Notes under the pieces: model-generated | Database searches by the model: none | What the model was told of the DNA's origin: nothing | The model's input: the letters and a program-made list of their open reading frames with translations, nothing else | Made by a program: the position numbers and the translations under genes | DNA from: Intoshia linei | Taxonomy: Eukaryota > Orthonectida > Rhopaluridae | DNA: 64,000 bases | Reading direction: 5' to 3' | Assembly: GCA_001642005.1 (NCBI GenBank) | Contig: LWCA01000012.1 | Span: forward strand, 27,159 to 91,158 | In this document: piece by piece, positions 12,096 through 24,100 of the stretch | Numbering within the stretch: position 1 is the first letter of the stretch | Layout: each line of letters begins with the position of its first letter

Positions 12096-13238
12096 TTAAA
12101 GTTTTTGAATTAAAGAATTAAAAACAACTCGTTTATCGTTATTGGATTCATATACCACGTATGCATAAAATGTAGAGTCAATTCTAATTTCAGTTGGAGT
12201 AGATTGTGTGCCGTGAATTGATTCAATATCAACATTAAATTCATTAATTGAAGAAGGTGCAGTTTCATCAACTTCAAGTGTTGCCATATGAAATCCTTGA
12301 CATACAAACACATGCTCATTTGATAATAATCCCAAATTGGCATTGATACCAAAAACCTTTTTAATTCCAACATTAATGAGTAAATTTTTAAGGTTCATCT
12401 TGGACGTGACATTAAACTTTGGTAAAAACAAACTGACTGGTCCAACTTTGGCTCCTGTCTCAAAAACCCCAATCCAATCATTATCGCGTAAACATTCAAG
12501 TGGTTGAACTATTAGTAAACTGAGTCCATTTAAAGAATAAGGAATTTCTACAATATTAAACTTTTCATTTTGAAAATGTTTGAATGTTGCGTTGATGTAC
12601 ATTGTGTCAACTTGGGTGACTTCATCCAGCCCCATCGAAGTAAATTTCCGTTTACTAGTAAGATTTTTATCAAATGGTTGTTTAAATGCTGCTTTCATGG
12701 AGATTGCATTAATAATAACCGATCTTACACCTGGTAAAATCGCCCCTTCTGGTACAAGATCATTTATTTCATTGTGAGTAATTTTACTAACAACCTCATT
12801 AATTTTATCTACTTCTTCTTTCTTTGTAAAATCCATTGTCTCGACATTGTCATAATCAATTCCAATATCAAAAAGTGATTTTAAATAGCATGGTTTTATG
12901 TAATACCCAAATGAAATGTAAAATTTGTTGATCATTTCAAATTTGATATCGTTAGATAGCATAATTTCATTTTTCAAGTTTGATAACCATTCAAAAGATT
13001 TACCTATATTGTTAAATTGGAGAAATTCACTGCGAGCCATAGATGGCACACCGTAATATATCATTGATAGAACCATATCCATTGACAATTGTGAAAAACA
13101 TAGATTATCATCGTGACTATTTTCAACCAGTGTTTGCATTATAACACTGTGCACATCTTTTTTTGTCGATCCTGTTTTAAATAATATTGAATTTATACAA
13201 ACCAAAGTTGCAACAAGTATGGATAAAATTTTAAACAT
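12096..13238 (-). CDS. Secreted serpin-family protein, single exon
   Basis: Complete 380-codon intronless ORF, the usual serpin core length. The N-terminus MFKILSILVATLVCINSIL is a likely signal peptide, suggesting an extracellular protein. The block EINDLVPEGA ... NAISMKAAFKQPFD matches the serpin helix F / strand 3A region, and the C-terminus FYAYVVYES ... VVFNSL corresponds to strands 4B/5B. The reactive-loop hinge is atypical: after ATLEVDE it reads TAPSSINEF instead of the glycine- and alanine-rich hinge of inhibitory serpins, and the final GRVxxP-like motif is missing. By family rules this suggests a non-inhibitory or highly diverged serpin; target unknown. A TATA element lies about 60 bp upstream of the start. 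Confidence 0.9.
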   Translation of the reverse strand: MFKILSILVATLVCINSILFKTGSTKKDVHSVIMQTLVENSHDDNLCFSQLSMDMVLSMIYYGVPSMARSEFLQFNNIGKSFEWLSNLKNEIMLSNDIKFEMINKFYISFGYYIKPCYLKSLFDIGIDYDNVETMDFTKKEEVDKINEVVSKITHNEINDLVPEGAILPGVRSVIINAISMKAAFKQPFDKNLTSKRKFTSMGLDEVTQVDTMYINATFKHFQNEKFNIVEIPYSLNGLSLLIVQPLECLRDNDWIGVFETGAKVGPVSLFLPKFNVTSKMNLKNLLINVGIKKVFGINANLGLLSNEHVFVCQGFHMATLEVDETAPSSINEFNVDIESIHGTQSTPTEIRIDSTFYAYVVYESNNDKRVVFNSLIQKL

Positions 13239-13295
13239 TTCTAGTTCTTTTTAGATTAAGATTCAAATAAATGAAATTATCAAATTATTTATTGG

Positions 13296-13303
13296 TTTAT
13301 ATA
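13296..13303 (-). promoter_or_regulatory. Candidate TATA box of the serpin gene
   Basis: TATATAAA on the minus strand, 58 bp upstream of the serpin ATG, a plausible distance for a core promoter with a short 5' leader. Sequence match only. Confidence 0.45.
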
Positions 13304-13804
13304 CACTCGCATTATCACAGTTTGATGATTTTGGGTTTCAAATTCAGAAATGCAATATGCGGATAAATACATTATCTTGATTTTTCCTCATGCTAGATTT
13401 CATATGTAGCATTATAAGATTATATGTTATTGAAATTAAACAATTTTGTAGCCAATTATTAAAAATGTTTAACTTTGACTGAAATGTAGATGGATCAATT
13501 ACGAAAAATGCAGTATAGTGTACCGATTACCAGAATGCATATTTCACAGAGTGTGAACTGATGATATTAGATATATTATTATAATTATGATCTTGTTAAA
13601 TTAATGTACAGTAAACGTTTTGTACAATTTCGTGTCAACCTGTGCAAAGGGTAATTGTACATTTGCCACTGATTTTCAATTCTGCCAATTCACAACCAAT
13701 GTAAAACTACCAATACAAGTTTTTAACCTTTAAAAATTTCATTAAAAGATTATTTTAATAATTGCAAAAAATCCTTTCTGAGTTATGAATACTAAGTTAA
13801 TTCT

Positions 13805-14300
13805 AACGTATATAATATGCTACGCGATTTTTGTTTGTGTGTGTGTCCTGCTTTATTTAAATAACTACCCGTCTTAGAATTTTATAAAGTCCACATTTCA
13901 ATTACAGTTTCATTACAAATTTTTTCGGGGGTGTTTGCAAACATAATTTTAACATCCCAAACTCCCATCTTACAGGTCAAAAACCCCAATTGTCCAAATT
14001 ACCCTTCTTTTTTAAATGAAAACAGCCCTAGAATTTAAAAAAATTGACAGGTTGTACAGTTGTATCCTGTTAACACACACAGAAAATTTCAATCCGAATA
14101 CTGACGACTTCACGGCCAAAAAAGCATTTTAGTATGCATATTGTTTTTTTCGAAATATTTTATTAAAACAAAAAATGTGAAATAATTATAGGTCCAAAAA
14201 TTAAAAAAAATACTTAACAAAAAATAGCAGTGAACGTCTACACATTTCCAATAAAGAAATATGGGTGAAAATCTATATAATTCATTCTTTCGGAATTTTT
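13805..14300 (+). repeat. REP1 interspersed repeat, long copy
   Basis: Begins near tataatatgctacgcg, followed by TTTTTGTTTGTGTGTGTG and the shared blocks of the family, and ends near gggtgaaaatctatataatt. The 27.2-kb copy is co-linear with it and the 16.5-kb copy is its inverse, so the family extends over at least 500-750 bp. No conserved protein was seen. Confidence 0.75.
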
Positions 14301-14399
14301 TTTATTGCTACTCAATTTTTAAATTTCAAATTCTTATTTTCAAAACATTTTGAATAAAATTTAAATAGAAACTAAAAAAACTGTTAATATCATTTTTAT

Positions 14400-14660
14400 A
14401 TTTATTACAATCCTTTGTTAAGTCAAATGTTAACAAACAAAAAATTAAGATGAAATAATTGACTGTAAGGTAATGTTATATGATGGTTCCACATGACACA
14501 AATTTGGGAACCACTCTTTTGAAGGATTGATAATAGTGAATAGTAGGATTTTTAAATTATATTTTCAACGTCAATTTATTTTTTAAGTATAATACAAATG
14601 TGCCCTCGGCAGAGCTAGGTCCTGTTTGTACGTAGTACATAACAATTAACCTAGTGTTAT
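14400..14660 (+). repeat. REP2 interspersed repeat (CGGCAGAGCTAGGT core)
   Basis: Shares with the 36.7- and 53.2-kb copies a segment gatggttccac, then tttgggaaccactc, gattgataatagtgaatag, and the core 14601-14640 that includes GAGCTAGGTCCTGTTTGTAC. The core recurs at least nine times in the window on both strands. Confidence 0.75.
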
Positions 14661-15411
14661 ATAAGTCTAGCTTGCTTGATTTGTACCCATCTGCGTTAGA
14701 GCATAATTTCTTATTATTTTTTTAACCGATTTGCTATTTACCTATTTGCTTAATGTATTAAAAATTTCGTACACACCAGAATAATAAATTCCATTTTAAT
14801 TTTAAACTTAGGCAGGTTACTTATTTAACACAATATTAGGATGCAATCTACCAAAAATATTATGCTCAATAAATGAATTACTCGGAATTGAAAAAGAGGT
14901 TATTATGGGATTGAAATCAAAAATCGTATATTTAAAAAAAATGTTAATATAAGGTATCTAGAATATCGATATGGATACTGAAACTCTTATGTTTAACAAA
15001 GGTAAATTAATGCGATGAAACGACCATAGTTAAACAGTTTTATCGTCTCTATACATATATATCTTAATACCACTATTTACTGAACAAAATATATATTGTA
15101 ACTTTACTATGATAAATTTAATTTATGACTGTCATAAATTATGACTTACAATGCATTTTCGATATAAATATATTACAGTAATTAAATATATTGATAAATC
15201 ATTTAAAATTTAAAATTTGTATAAATTGTGTTAATTTATACTCAAAAACTCAACATTACTATAGTTATATTTAATTGTATAATATGACGACATTATATAC
15301 ATCTAATAATCTTGGATAGTCGTACACCAAACATATATATGTTTTAATTGATTTTATATGTTGTATTTATCCCTTGAATACATTTACCTACACAACATAA
15401 TAGATGATGAT

Positions 15412-18400
15412 ATGAAATGGGACAATGAAATTATCAAGTTGAATCCAATAAATAAAGGTATAATGTAAAATTAATATACTAATGTTACATTTCATTTATT
15501 AAAAGTAGACTAAAATTTTAATTTAACTGATTAATGATAATAATAAATTAATTTAATATTTCAGAATTCAGTATGGACAGAAGAGGTATACTAATCGACT
15601 ACATTAATATAACTACATTGATTTTCAATATTTATTGCGTATTTTAGTATAGTTAAAGTTAGAATATATTAAATATAATTAATAAATTAATGCATATAAT
15701 GAAGTACATTTGTATAATAATAATGTATCATTTGTAAATAAGTATCCCTTCATTACTCAGTTTAATTAATCCTATATAGATTTTTAGATACCTCACCATC
15801 CATTCCATTATTATAGTATTTTATTTATTTAAACTTATGATCTGTTCATTTTCATAAAATTTTAATCTTGAATGTACTATTTACTTTATTTTAGATAAAA
15901 TTAAGAATCGAGAATTGCGGTATAGTTTAATAAAGCGTTACAGTTTACCATTGGAAGTCATACAAAATATTTCATCAAATAGTTTAAATTATTACAAAAA
16001 TAGTGTCGACATGACTAGCACACCTTCATATAAATCAAATGTATGGGTAGAGACACCTTATGGAGATAAAGCCAATGCAGCAGATGTAAATAATTCAGAA
16101 AATGACGTTGACTCGGCATCTATCCCGATTAAACAACTTTCCTTGTCAAATTCACCAGAGCCAGATTTTATCGGCTGTATTGGAGATAGTTTAAATATTA
16201 ATACTAAAAATTATAGGAGATATGAATCTTCAATTTTAGATAATATTGGTATTTACATTAATTTACTATAAGGGTCAGTTAATATGCTAGGGAAAATTTA
16301 TCTTTTATTGTTACAATTGAATTCAACCTTTCCATCAGAATATTATTAACGTTTATATCTATATCATATACTAGTATTATAGTAGTATTATAGTATTATG
16401 TACGTCGTACAAACAATAATGTTTGATTTAACTGGATATAAATGTATCATCTGTAATTTTTTTAAATTATAGGGGTGTTTATATTTTTAAAAAAAAATAA
16501 TATGTGGTTTTGATTCTGAAATGAAATTTTGTGCGGTTGCTATTTATGATAATGCTTATGATTTTAAAATACATCCCAGAATTTATGTTTAATAAAATTT
16601 TAGGACATGTTTCATTTTTAAAATAAATTGTAATTTGGGGTTTTGACCATGAACGTGTGCGTTTATGAGACTAAGGTTTACGAAAATAGTAATTATTTTA
16701 AAACGGAATTTTAAAAAAATTGCGAAGTCATGAATTATATAGATTTTAACCCATTTCTTTATTGGAAATGTGTAGACGTTCAATGCACATTTTTTTTGAA
16801 ATTGTAAGATCAATATTTACATTTTCAATTTTTATTATAATGGAAATATTTGAAAAATATTGGTTGATAATATATTAAAAATTATTTTTCACTGGGAATG
16901 CGTTGATTTTTTGCAATTGACATTTTGTATTTATGTCAACTGGAATAAGCTCTATCAGAATAATTTTTTTTTTTAATTTCGGACAGTGTATTATTTCACA
17001 TTTTTTGTTTTCATAAAATATTTAGAAAAAAAATATATAAATACTAAAATGCTTTTTTGACCGTGAAGTCGTCACTTATTCAGATTGAAATTTTTTGTGT
17101 GTATTAACAGGATACAACTGTACCACCTGTAAATTTTTTAAATTCTAGGGCTGTTTTCATTAAAAAAAAGGGTAATTTGCGGTTTTGGCCCTGAAGATAT
17201 ATTTTTTAAATTTAAATTTATGATAATCTTTATGATTTTAAAATCCGTATCAGAGTGTTTATTTTTTTAAATTCTCGAACTTTTTTGATTTTTAAAAAAA
17301 AAGGACAATTGGGTTTTGACCCGTATTGTACCGTATTTTTTATCGTACATCGTACCCATATTTCTTTTTTTACATATTTTTCATGATTTATTTATTCTTG
17401 ATTACAATTCTAGCATTAGTTATGCACTTATTCCAGTATTGTTTCTTATTTCATTTTATTAATAAATTAAAACTGTTAGTTTAATAATGATTTGAGTAAA
17501 GATATTTTTTTGTGCGGCCGCGTTATATTTTTTTGTCACATTCGGCTTGCCATGCAAATTAAGTCTAACACCCCCAAATATAATATTTGATAGATTCACT
17601 ACTTTTTTAAAAAAATCTTGCCTTTTAAAATATAAAGAGTGCTCTTTCTGCAGGATCATTTACAGATACATGTAGAGCTCGTCTAACCGCATTAACATTT
17701 TATTTAAGATAATCTTGGTGTAGAATAAACTATTTCATTGGAAATTCTACTACATGTATGAGATGCATTTTTAAATTCATTTTTTTCTATATAATCCTAC
17801 TTTTTAATTATTTTGGGTCATACACAATGTGTATTGCATGGAATTATGTTTTCATTAATTATCATAATTTGAAGCATTTACGAGATATATAACAACCATT
17901 ATTTGTAAATACCGAAAATTAACGAAATGTTGAAAAGAACTTCATTATACCGAAAAAATTAATGTATCAGTATATTTGAAAAAATTTTGTGTTCATTGAA
18001 CACTTAGCATGTTTACTTATCTTGAGAGTAATGTGTAATACACATTTTGTATGTTAATTAATAAATATTTAATTTATCTGTACTACTTAGGAGAAGAATC
18101 AGAAGGTAAATCAAAATCAGGTATTCATTAATACTCATTTTAAGTGTTATTATTATTAAAAAAGGACAATTTTTATTCATTATTTTGCACTTTATTACAA
18201 AATTTTCATTTTCCAAATAAATCATTATCTACATTTCAGAATTTAATATCTTTTGAATGGTTTAAACTTTAAAGCCAACGAACTTTTAATTGATAAAAAA
18301 TGACTAATTCCGTGTAGAAACAATTGAAAACCGTGTAGATTTGGATTAATTTCAAATTAGGCATATGAGCGATTTCTACTGTAATGTATAGATTGTACTC

Positions 18401-19337
18401 AAATTTAGATACCAACAGATTTAGTCAAGACGGTATATACATTTCATCTGAAAATGGTGATTTAATTTCATGATCCTTACTAATATAAATAGAATATTTG
18501 TTTGTCTGTGTTCCAATTTATTTGAAAATCTGACAATCCCACAAATTTAAAAATCACAAATTACGTGTCAGTTTTCAAAATATTTTCTTCTATTTTAATA
18601 AAAGTGCACAAACTAATGTATATTTAGAACTATCCGGTGAATTTGACCTGACCAAAAATGAGAATGAAAAAAGCATTCAAAAAGATTTAACTATTTTGAA
18701 TGCACCACGAAATATCCCTGAATCTGAGTCAGAAAAGTCGTCTTTTAATCAATCCAAAATATTAATTGAAGTAACTAATGAATTGGAAAAGGATCACAAA
18801 TCAGGAAACTCAAATAATTCAGATAACGATAAAAAAAAATCTGACATTGAAAAATCCGATTTATCTGTCACTATTAATCAGTCCAACTCTTCAAATCCAT
18901 ATACTATTCAAGATGAAATTCATTTAAGTGTAGCGGAAGAAAGTGACATTATTGTAGAAACACGACATGGAGATGGTGACAAAACTGATAGACTATCAAA
19001 TGAAAATACGAATCCTACAGACGATTATACCACATCAATTAAAATATCTGAAAATATTATTGTAACGGATGTATCTTCGCAAGATCAACAGATTTCTGAA
19101 TCTACAAAAAGTTTGTCAATACCAATCGAATCTGGTGACTCGAGAGAAAACAGTATCATAGAAAGTTTTAAAAAAGATACTACAAATAATGATTCAACTA
19201 AACTTTCCATCTCGTCTGACAAAGTAACGAACACAGTTACAAAAGCAGTGGAAAGCAATAATGACCAAGAGAATGCTTCAAAAATTTCAAATCCTTCTGA
19301 TGTTAATTACAATAGTCGAACAAGTAGTAATGTGTAG
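15412..19337 (+). CDS. Unrecognised Ser/Asn-rich, largely disordered protein with two microexons
   Basis: Five phase-consistent exons, 15412-15457, 15565-15585, 15895-16248, 18091-18105 and 18628-19337, give 381 residues. Exons 2 and 4 are only 21 and 15 bp. The N-terminal part is basic (DKIKNRELRYSLIKRYSLP) and may be structured; from about residue 60 on it is low-complexity, rich in S, N, D, E and K, with repeated NNSD/SNSS-type strings. No domain, signal peptide or membrane segment was recognised. If exon 3 is not spliced at 16248, reading through stops at 16269-16271, giving a short alternative form. An additional upstream exon cannot be excluded. The last exon alone is an open frame of over 200 codons, which supports a real gene. 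Confidence 0.65.
16480..17340 (-). repeat. REP1 interspersed repeat, long inverted copy in an intron
   Basis: Reverse complement of the 13.8- and 27.2-kb copies, including the gaccgtgaagtcgtcac and aggatacaactgtaccac blocks. It lies in the 1.84-kb intron of the unrecognised gene (16249-18090). The ORFs reported inside it are repeat-derived. Confidence 0.75.
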
Positions 19338-20094
19338 GAATATATTGTCTTCATTTTGAACATTTTTCATGTGTAAAATCTTTACAATTTAGTATGCATG
19401 TAAATTTTTGTTTTTAGTATGTCTAATACATTTTGTTCGTTAATTGTTAATTTTATAAATAGTGAACAAGCATGTTTTAAGTATGTTTCAACTAAGATAA
19501 TATCTTTAGTTTATTTGACATTATTATTGTCGAATGAATTCTACATTTAAAATTGGCAGTCGATTTATTAGCAATCAAATAAAATGCGTTAACATTAAAT
19601 AAAGTGACTTAACATCAAATTGTAAATTCTATTATCAAATAAATACAATAGTAGTCAATAGAAAGTAATTAGACAATACTTTTATTTAATTTGAAGGCAA
19701 TTTATCACGTCTAGCAACAATGCATATATTTGTGCTCAAATTAAATTTTATAGTATCAGTAATGTTAATTTTCCAAGTTAATTTATCAAATAATAACATT
19801 TAAAATCAAATTAATTTTATTTAACTTCAAATTTATGATTAACCGTCAAATTCAAATTTTTATAAATCAAATAAATAATTATATGTAATGCAAATGAATA
19901 TTAGTTTTAATATTTTTTAGCATATTGATTAAATAATTTTATTTTAATGATTATTTTAAATCATTGATTAAATGATTAATGTTAGCGCATTTTATGTGAT
20001 GGCTAATAAATCGACTGCCGATTTAATTGAATTTTCTTATAATTAATATTTCCATTAATTATTAATTAAGTTTCCAGAAAAATTTTTCATTTTG
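19338..20094. other. AT-rich intergenic spacer
   Basis: No recognised gene. Short direct motifs such as tcaaattaatttta recur between 19560 and 19900 but no clear repeat unit was defined. Confidence 0.4.
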
Positions 20095-20390
20095 AAGGAA
20101 ATATTGAAATATTGGAAACAAATGAAAATATATTTGATGGATGTATGGAAAAAATGTTCGAAGAATATGAAGTATGTTATAACAATCAGGAATGGAAGCT
20201 ATCAACGTGTACTTGTCGATTTTTTTTAAAAAATTTTAAATGTAAAAACTTAATATTGGTAGCAATGCATTTAAATTTATTGAAAAATGATGATTTATTG
20301 GTTAAATCAAAATCAATTTTCATCGGAGAAAAAAAAGAGGACGTCCCAAAGGAGCCACAAGGGCTTTAATTGTAGATTAAATAAACATTA
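20095..20390 (+). pseudogene. MULE transposase C-terminal remnant with SWIM-type zinc-finger region
   Basis: The frame at 20112-20369 contains WKLSTCTCRFFLKNFKCKN, which matches the SWIM zinc finger (CxC ... CxH) near the C-terminus of many MULE transposases. The zinc-ligand histidine is replaced by Asn (CKN instead of CKH). The usual basic RGRPK tail is present but in a different frame after an A-run near 20330, so a frameshift disrupts it. No upstream transposase core was seen. It is a decayed fragment; a domesticated protein is less likely because of the frameshift. Confidence 0.75.
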
Positions 20391-21138
20391 ATTAGTAGTA
20401 AATTTACTTTTTTCCTCATCTTATATATAATTTGATACTACACATGCGATTTAATTTAATGTTTATTGTAATTATTTGACTGTTCAATCATCTATTTTAT
20501 TTTTTTAAAAATATCTTTATTTTGACCTATCTGAATTTTATCGTCTATAAAATTACCTGTGATATACAATAAAGTTCAATTTAATGTTTTATTTATAAAT
20601 AAGTTTTTTGAGTGACATAGTTAAAAACGATGAAAATAATCAATTTCAAGGATTGAATTGTAGATTTATGAAATTAATATAAAAAAGCATTCCAAAATAT
20701 GAAATTTATAGAATTGTAGGATCCTTAGTTTTGATTTATTTTTTAATTTTATATGTGCAAAATCAAAAAATTATTAATATTTCATGCTAAAATGCTATTA
20801 ATAAGTGTATTAATTTTGAATGTCAAGATGCTAGTTTTAAGATTGAAATTTTGTTCAGAATATAACCAGGAAAAATTGCTAAAGAATTCAATTTTTTTTA
20901 TTATCGGCATGCTAATAAGAGTCACACAGACTTTTAATTTTGTACAAGTTAGGATATACATTTTTTTGCGTTATATTCTATATATTTTTTGTTTACTTTT
21001 ATTGTATCCCTACATTCTTACTAAAAATTAAATTAATATAATGAATCTTTACAATAGATAACAACAGTATCTCTGTAAAGTAAACATTAAGGTAACTAAA
21101 ATATTTGAAATTAAGAATACCTGTATTATTAAAATTTA
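20391..21138. other. AT-rich intergenic spacer upstream of the NME8-like gene
   Basis: No supported feature. A 92-codon open frame at 20753-21031 is hydrophobic and AT-driven, and was not called. Confidence 0.4.
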
Positions 21139-24100
21139 ATGTCTAAACGTAAAGATGCCGTCGTATTTCAGACAACTATAGAAAACACTGAGCAGTGGAA
21201 AAAAACTATTCACAGTCCGGGTCTTCACGGTATATTTAATGATTTAAATTATAAAATAGATTAGTATAGAATTAAAGTTGTATTATAGCTTTTATTTCGT
21301 ACCATTACTTATACGTTCATAAAATTAATGTAGTAATTGATGTGTATCAAAAATGGTGTGGGCCAGTATCAGCTCTGGTTCAAATATTTCGAAAATTATG
21401 CAATGAAATTGGAAACGAATTACTAAAATTCCATGTGGTAGGTTTCTATTAATATTTAGCGGTTACACAATACGGTGATGTAGGGTAGTTTCGTCTTACA
21501 TTTGAAATGATACGAAAGAGAATATTAAAAAATGACGAGTAACAATTTAGATTCTATATTATATAACAGTTACCACCAAACTACGGCACGCTGACCAAAT
21601 CCGGTCCGCGAATTACAAATCTATTACAAAATACACCAGTGTTATCTTACAAATTATCATATATCATCGACTTAGATTTTAAATATATACTACCGACTTG
21701 TCATTTCTATACCATGAGAAACTTGTTGATTTATTAAATTTTAAATCATAATTTAAAATACCGTGATGTATTTTTCTATCTAACCGCGGATTTTTTTTTA
21801 GTTGTTCCGGCTCCATGTTATACAACATTCAATAAAAATTTAAATAAAGCTTTGGATACAAGATCCGATGACTTGTTGAATAAAACAGATTAATTTTATA
21901 GCACATGAATTTTAATTAAAATTAAAAATATATATTAACACTAATTTAAAGCATATCTTTATTAATTTTGCTTTAAAATAATGAATAAGCCTTAACCCTA
22001 GAATACCCTAAAACTAGATTTTAAAAACCTAAATTTGACCATTTGACCTAAATTTGGTGGTTAAAATCACCACTGATAATAGTTCTCGTTATATTTTGAT
22101 AGTTCAAAGGGTTAAACCTCTTGTGTAGTTATTAATGACATTTGAAACTAAAGCAGAACATACGGTGTGATATCTCGTCACGTATATCCTCCGAATAATT
22201 CAATCGTATGATAAATTTAACTATGCACCAAAGAACAAAAACTCAATAATATTATCTTAGATGGGAACATATTTTTAACACAAATGTAATCGTAGTAAGT
22301 AACTACGGTCTCATTACTGATATTTGATAGATAAATGTGAAAACAGCTGATAGTTATGATGATACTATTTTCAAGTTGACGGATATCATGGAATTTTTTA
22401 TGAAATCTATTTGTTTCATACGTTACTTATTTCTTTTAGGCCTGTGCTGATACCATAGAAGTTCTTGAACCCTACAGAGGAAAAAGCAAACCAGTCACAA
22501 TGTTTTTTGCGGTAAAATCATTTATTATCACGTAAATAGCTAAAAATGGATTAATTGTATGTCTGTTTGATTGTAACCATTTATTTAGAAAATAAACAGT
22601 TTCAAAACTTTAAATAACACAATTTCTAGTACAGTTTTTCAAATCCAATACATTTTCATTGTCTGATATAGCCATCTTCATCCCCAAACCCACAAATTAC
22701 CGATTATTTCAAATATAAAACTAGTCCATTAAATTAGATCCAATAAAAAATATTGATAATTAAGATGCTATCATTAAAAAAAAATATATAGTCTGATATA
22801 CTTAATTCGAGTTGATATAAACTAAAAATATTCACATCAGAAATCTCATACTTCTGGTCAAAACGCTTTTTAATATATTATCAATCTATATATTTTAAAT
22901 TTTTGAACAATAAAAATTTAAATATTTATGATAAAGTAAAAAAAATGAGTTTCAATCTCAAAGATTGATTTTTCAATTAAAATCACCTATAACTTTGTCA
23001 TTATCAATTTGAAATTGATGAGATTTTGGAATATTTAGTTAATTTGCATTTTCAGTTAATAAAATTATAAAATGTCTGCTAATTAAATTCATTTCGCAAA
23101 TTATGGAAGAAATTTTAAATTTAAATTGATACTAAAAATGAAACACCCAGGTTACAATATCTACAATGAATATTTTGAAAATTTTTGAAATTGCATTTAT
23201 TGAATTTTATTATTTGTTTTAAATTCAAATTTTAATTTAATTGTTTAACTTTTTGGCTCTTTAAGAAAAATGATTAAAACATTGTAGCTTTGTTACCTAG
23301 TAACAATACTATTCCTAGTGTACTTTGGTAGTGCTGTGTATTCCAATACCATATAAGATATTTACTTCACAATATTGACTGCTTAATAGTAGCAATGTTT
23401 AGTGTACACTGTACAGTACACTTTAGGTGTTAACTTTTCACAAAAAAAAAATACAGGGTCATACATAATGAAAAATGTAAGTATATTTATGATTGCTGTT
23501 TTTAAAGTATAATTTCCAAAAAGTCAGGCCCACGTCGACAAAATAGTTTTCTAAAATATATATAATATATTTTACGTAACCTTGTCATTTAGTTTATTTT
23601 CATTATACAGGCTAATTCCTCGTTAACGGAAAAAAATTCCTGATTAACGGATGGTGAATTTTTCTCAAGTACAAGAATTCCGTTAAATTATAATTTAAAA
23701 TTATATCATCATAATTTTTAAAAACATCAGAGTACTCGACGGAAACAGTTTTCATAAATCTCCAGTTATTATTAATTCAACTTATATATTGTTAACGGTA
23801 TTATGTGCTTATAAAATATAATATATACATAAAATGTGGATTATTAATAATTAAACCGAAAAATGAATACTTTGATTCTGATTAATATTAATTACATTAA
23901 ACTATGTAATCCTATTTACCTTAATCCTGTTAGTTAGACATCAATCAGACACCGATTATTCTTGTTTCATTATTATTAATTCAACATAAACAATTCATTT
24001 AATTTGATTTTGTATAATGATATTTTGCGCATTGTGACTATTGATTATACGGATATTTTAATGTTTAATGTTTCTAATACTATAACTAAAAGCCAGAAAA

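Larger units (their letters stand above)
13239..15411. other. Intergenic stretch with REP1 and REP2 copies
   Basis: Besides the serpin promoter it contains a long REP1 copy (about 13805-14300) followed by a REP2 copy (about 14400-14660). The remainder up to 15411 is AT-rich with no recognised gene. Confidence 0.6.

Noticed and set aside
23609-23700. Third TA-type MITE with cctcgttaacgg motifs
   Set aside because: Only one plausible end was visible and no matching inverted end could be found.
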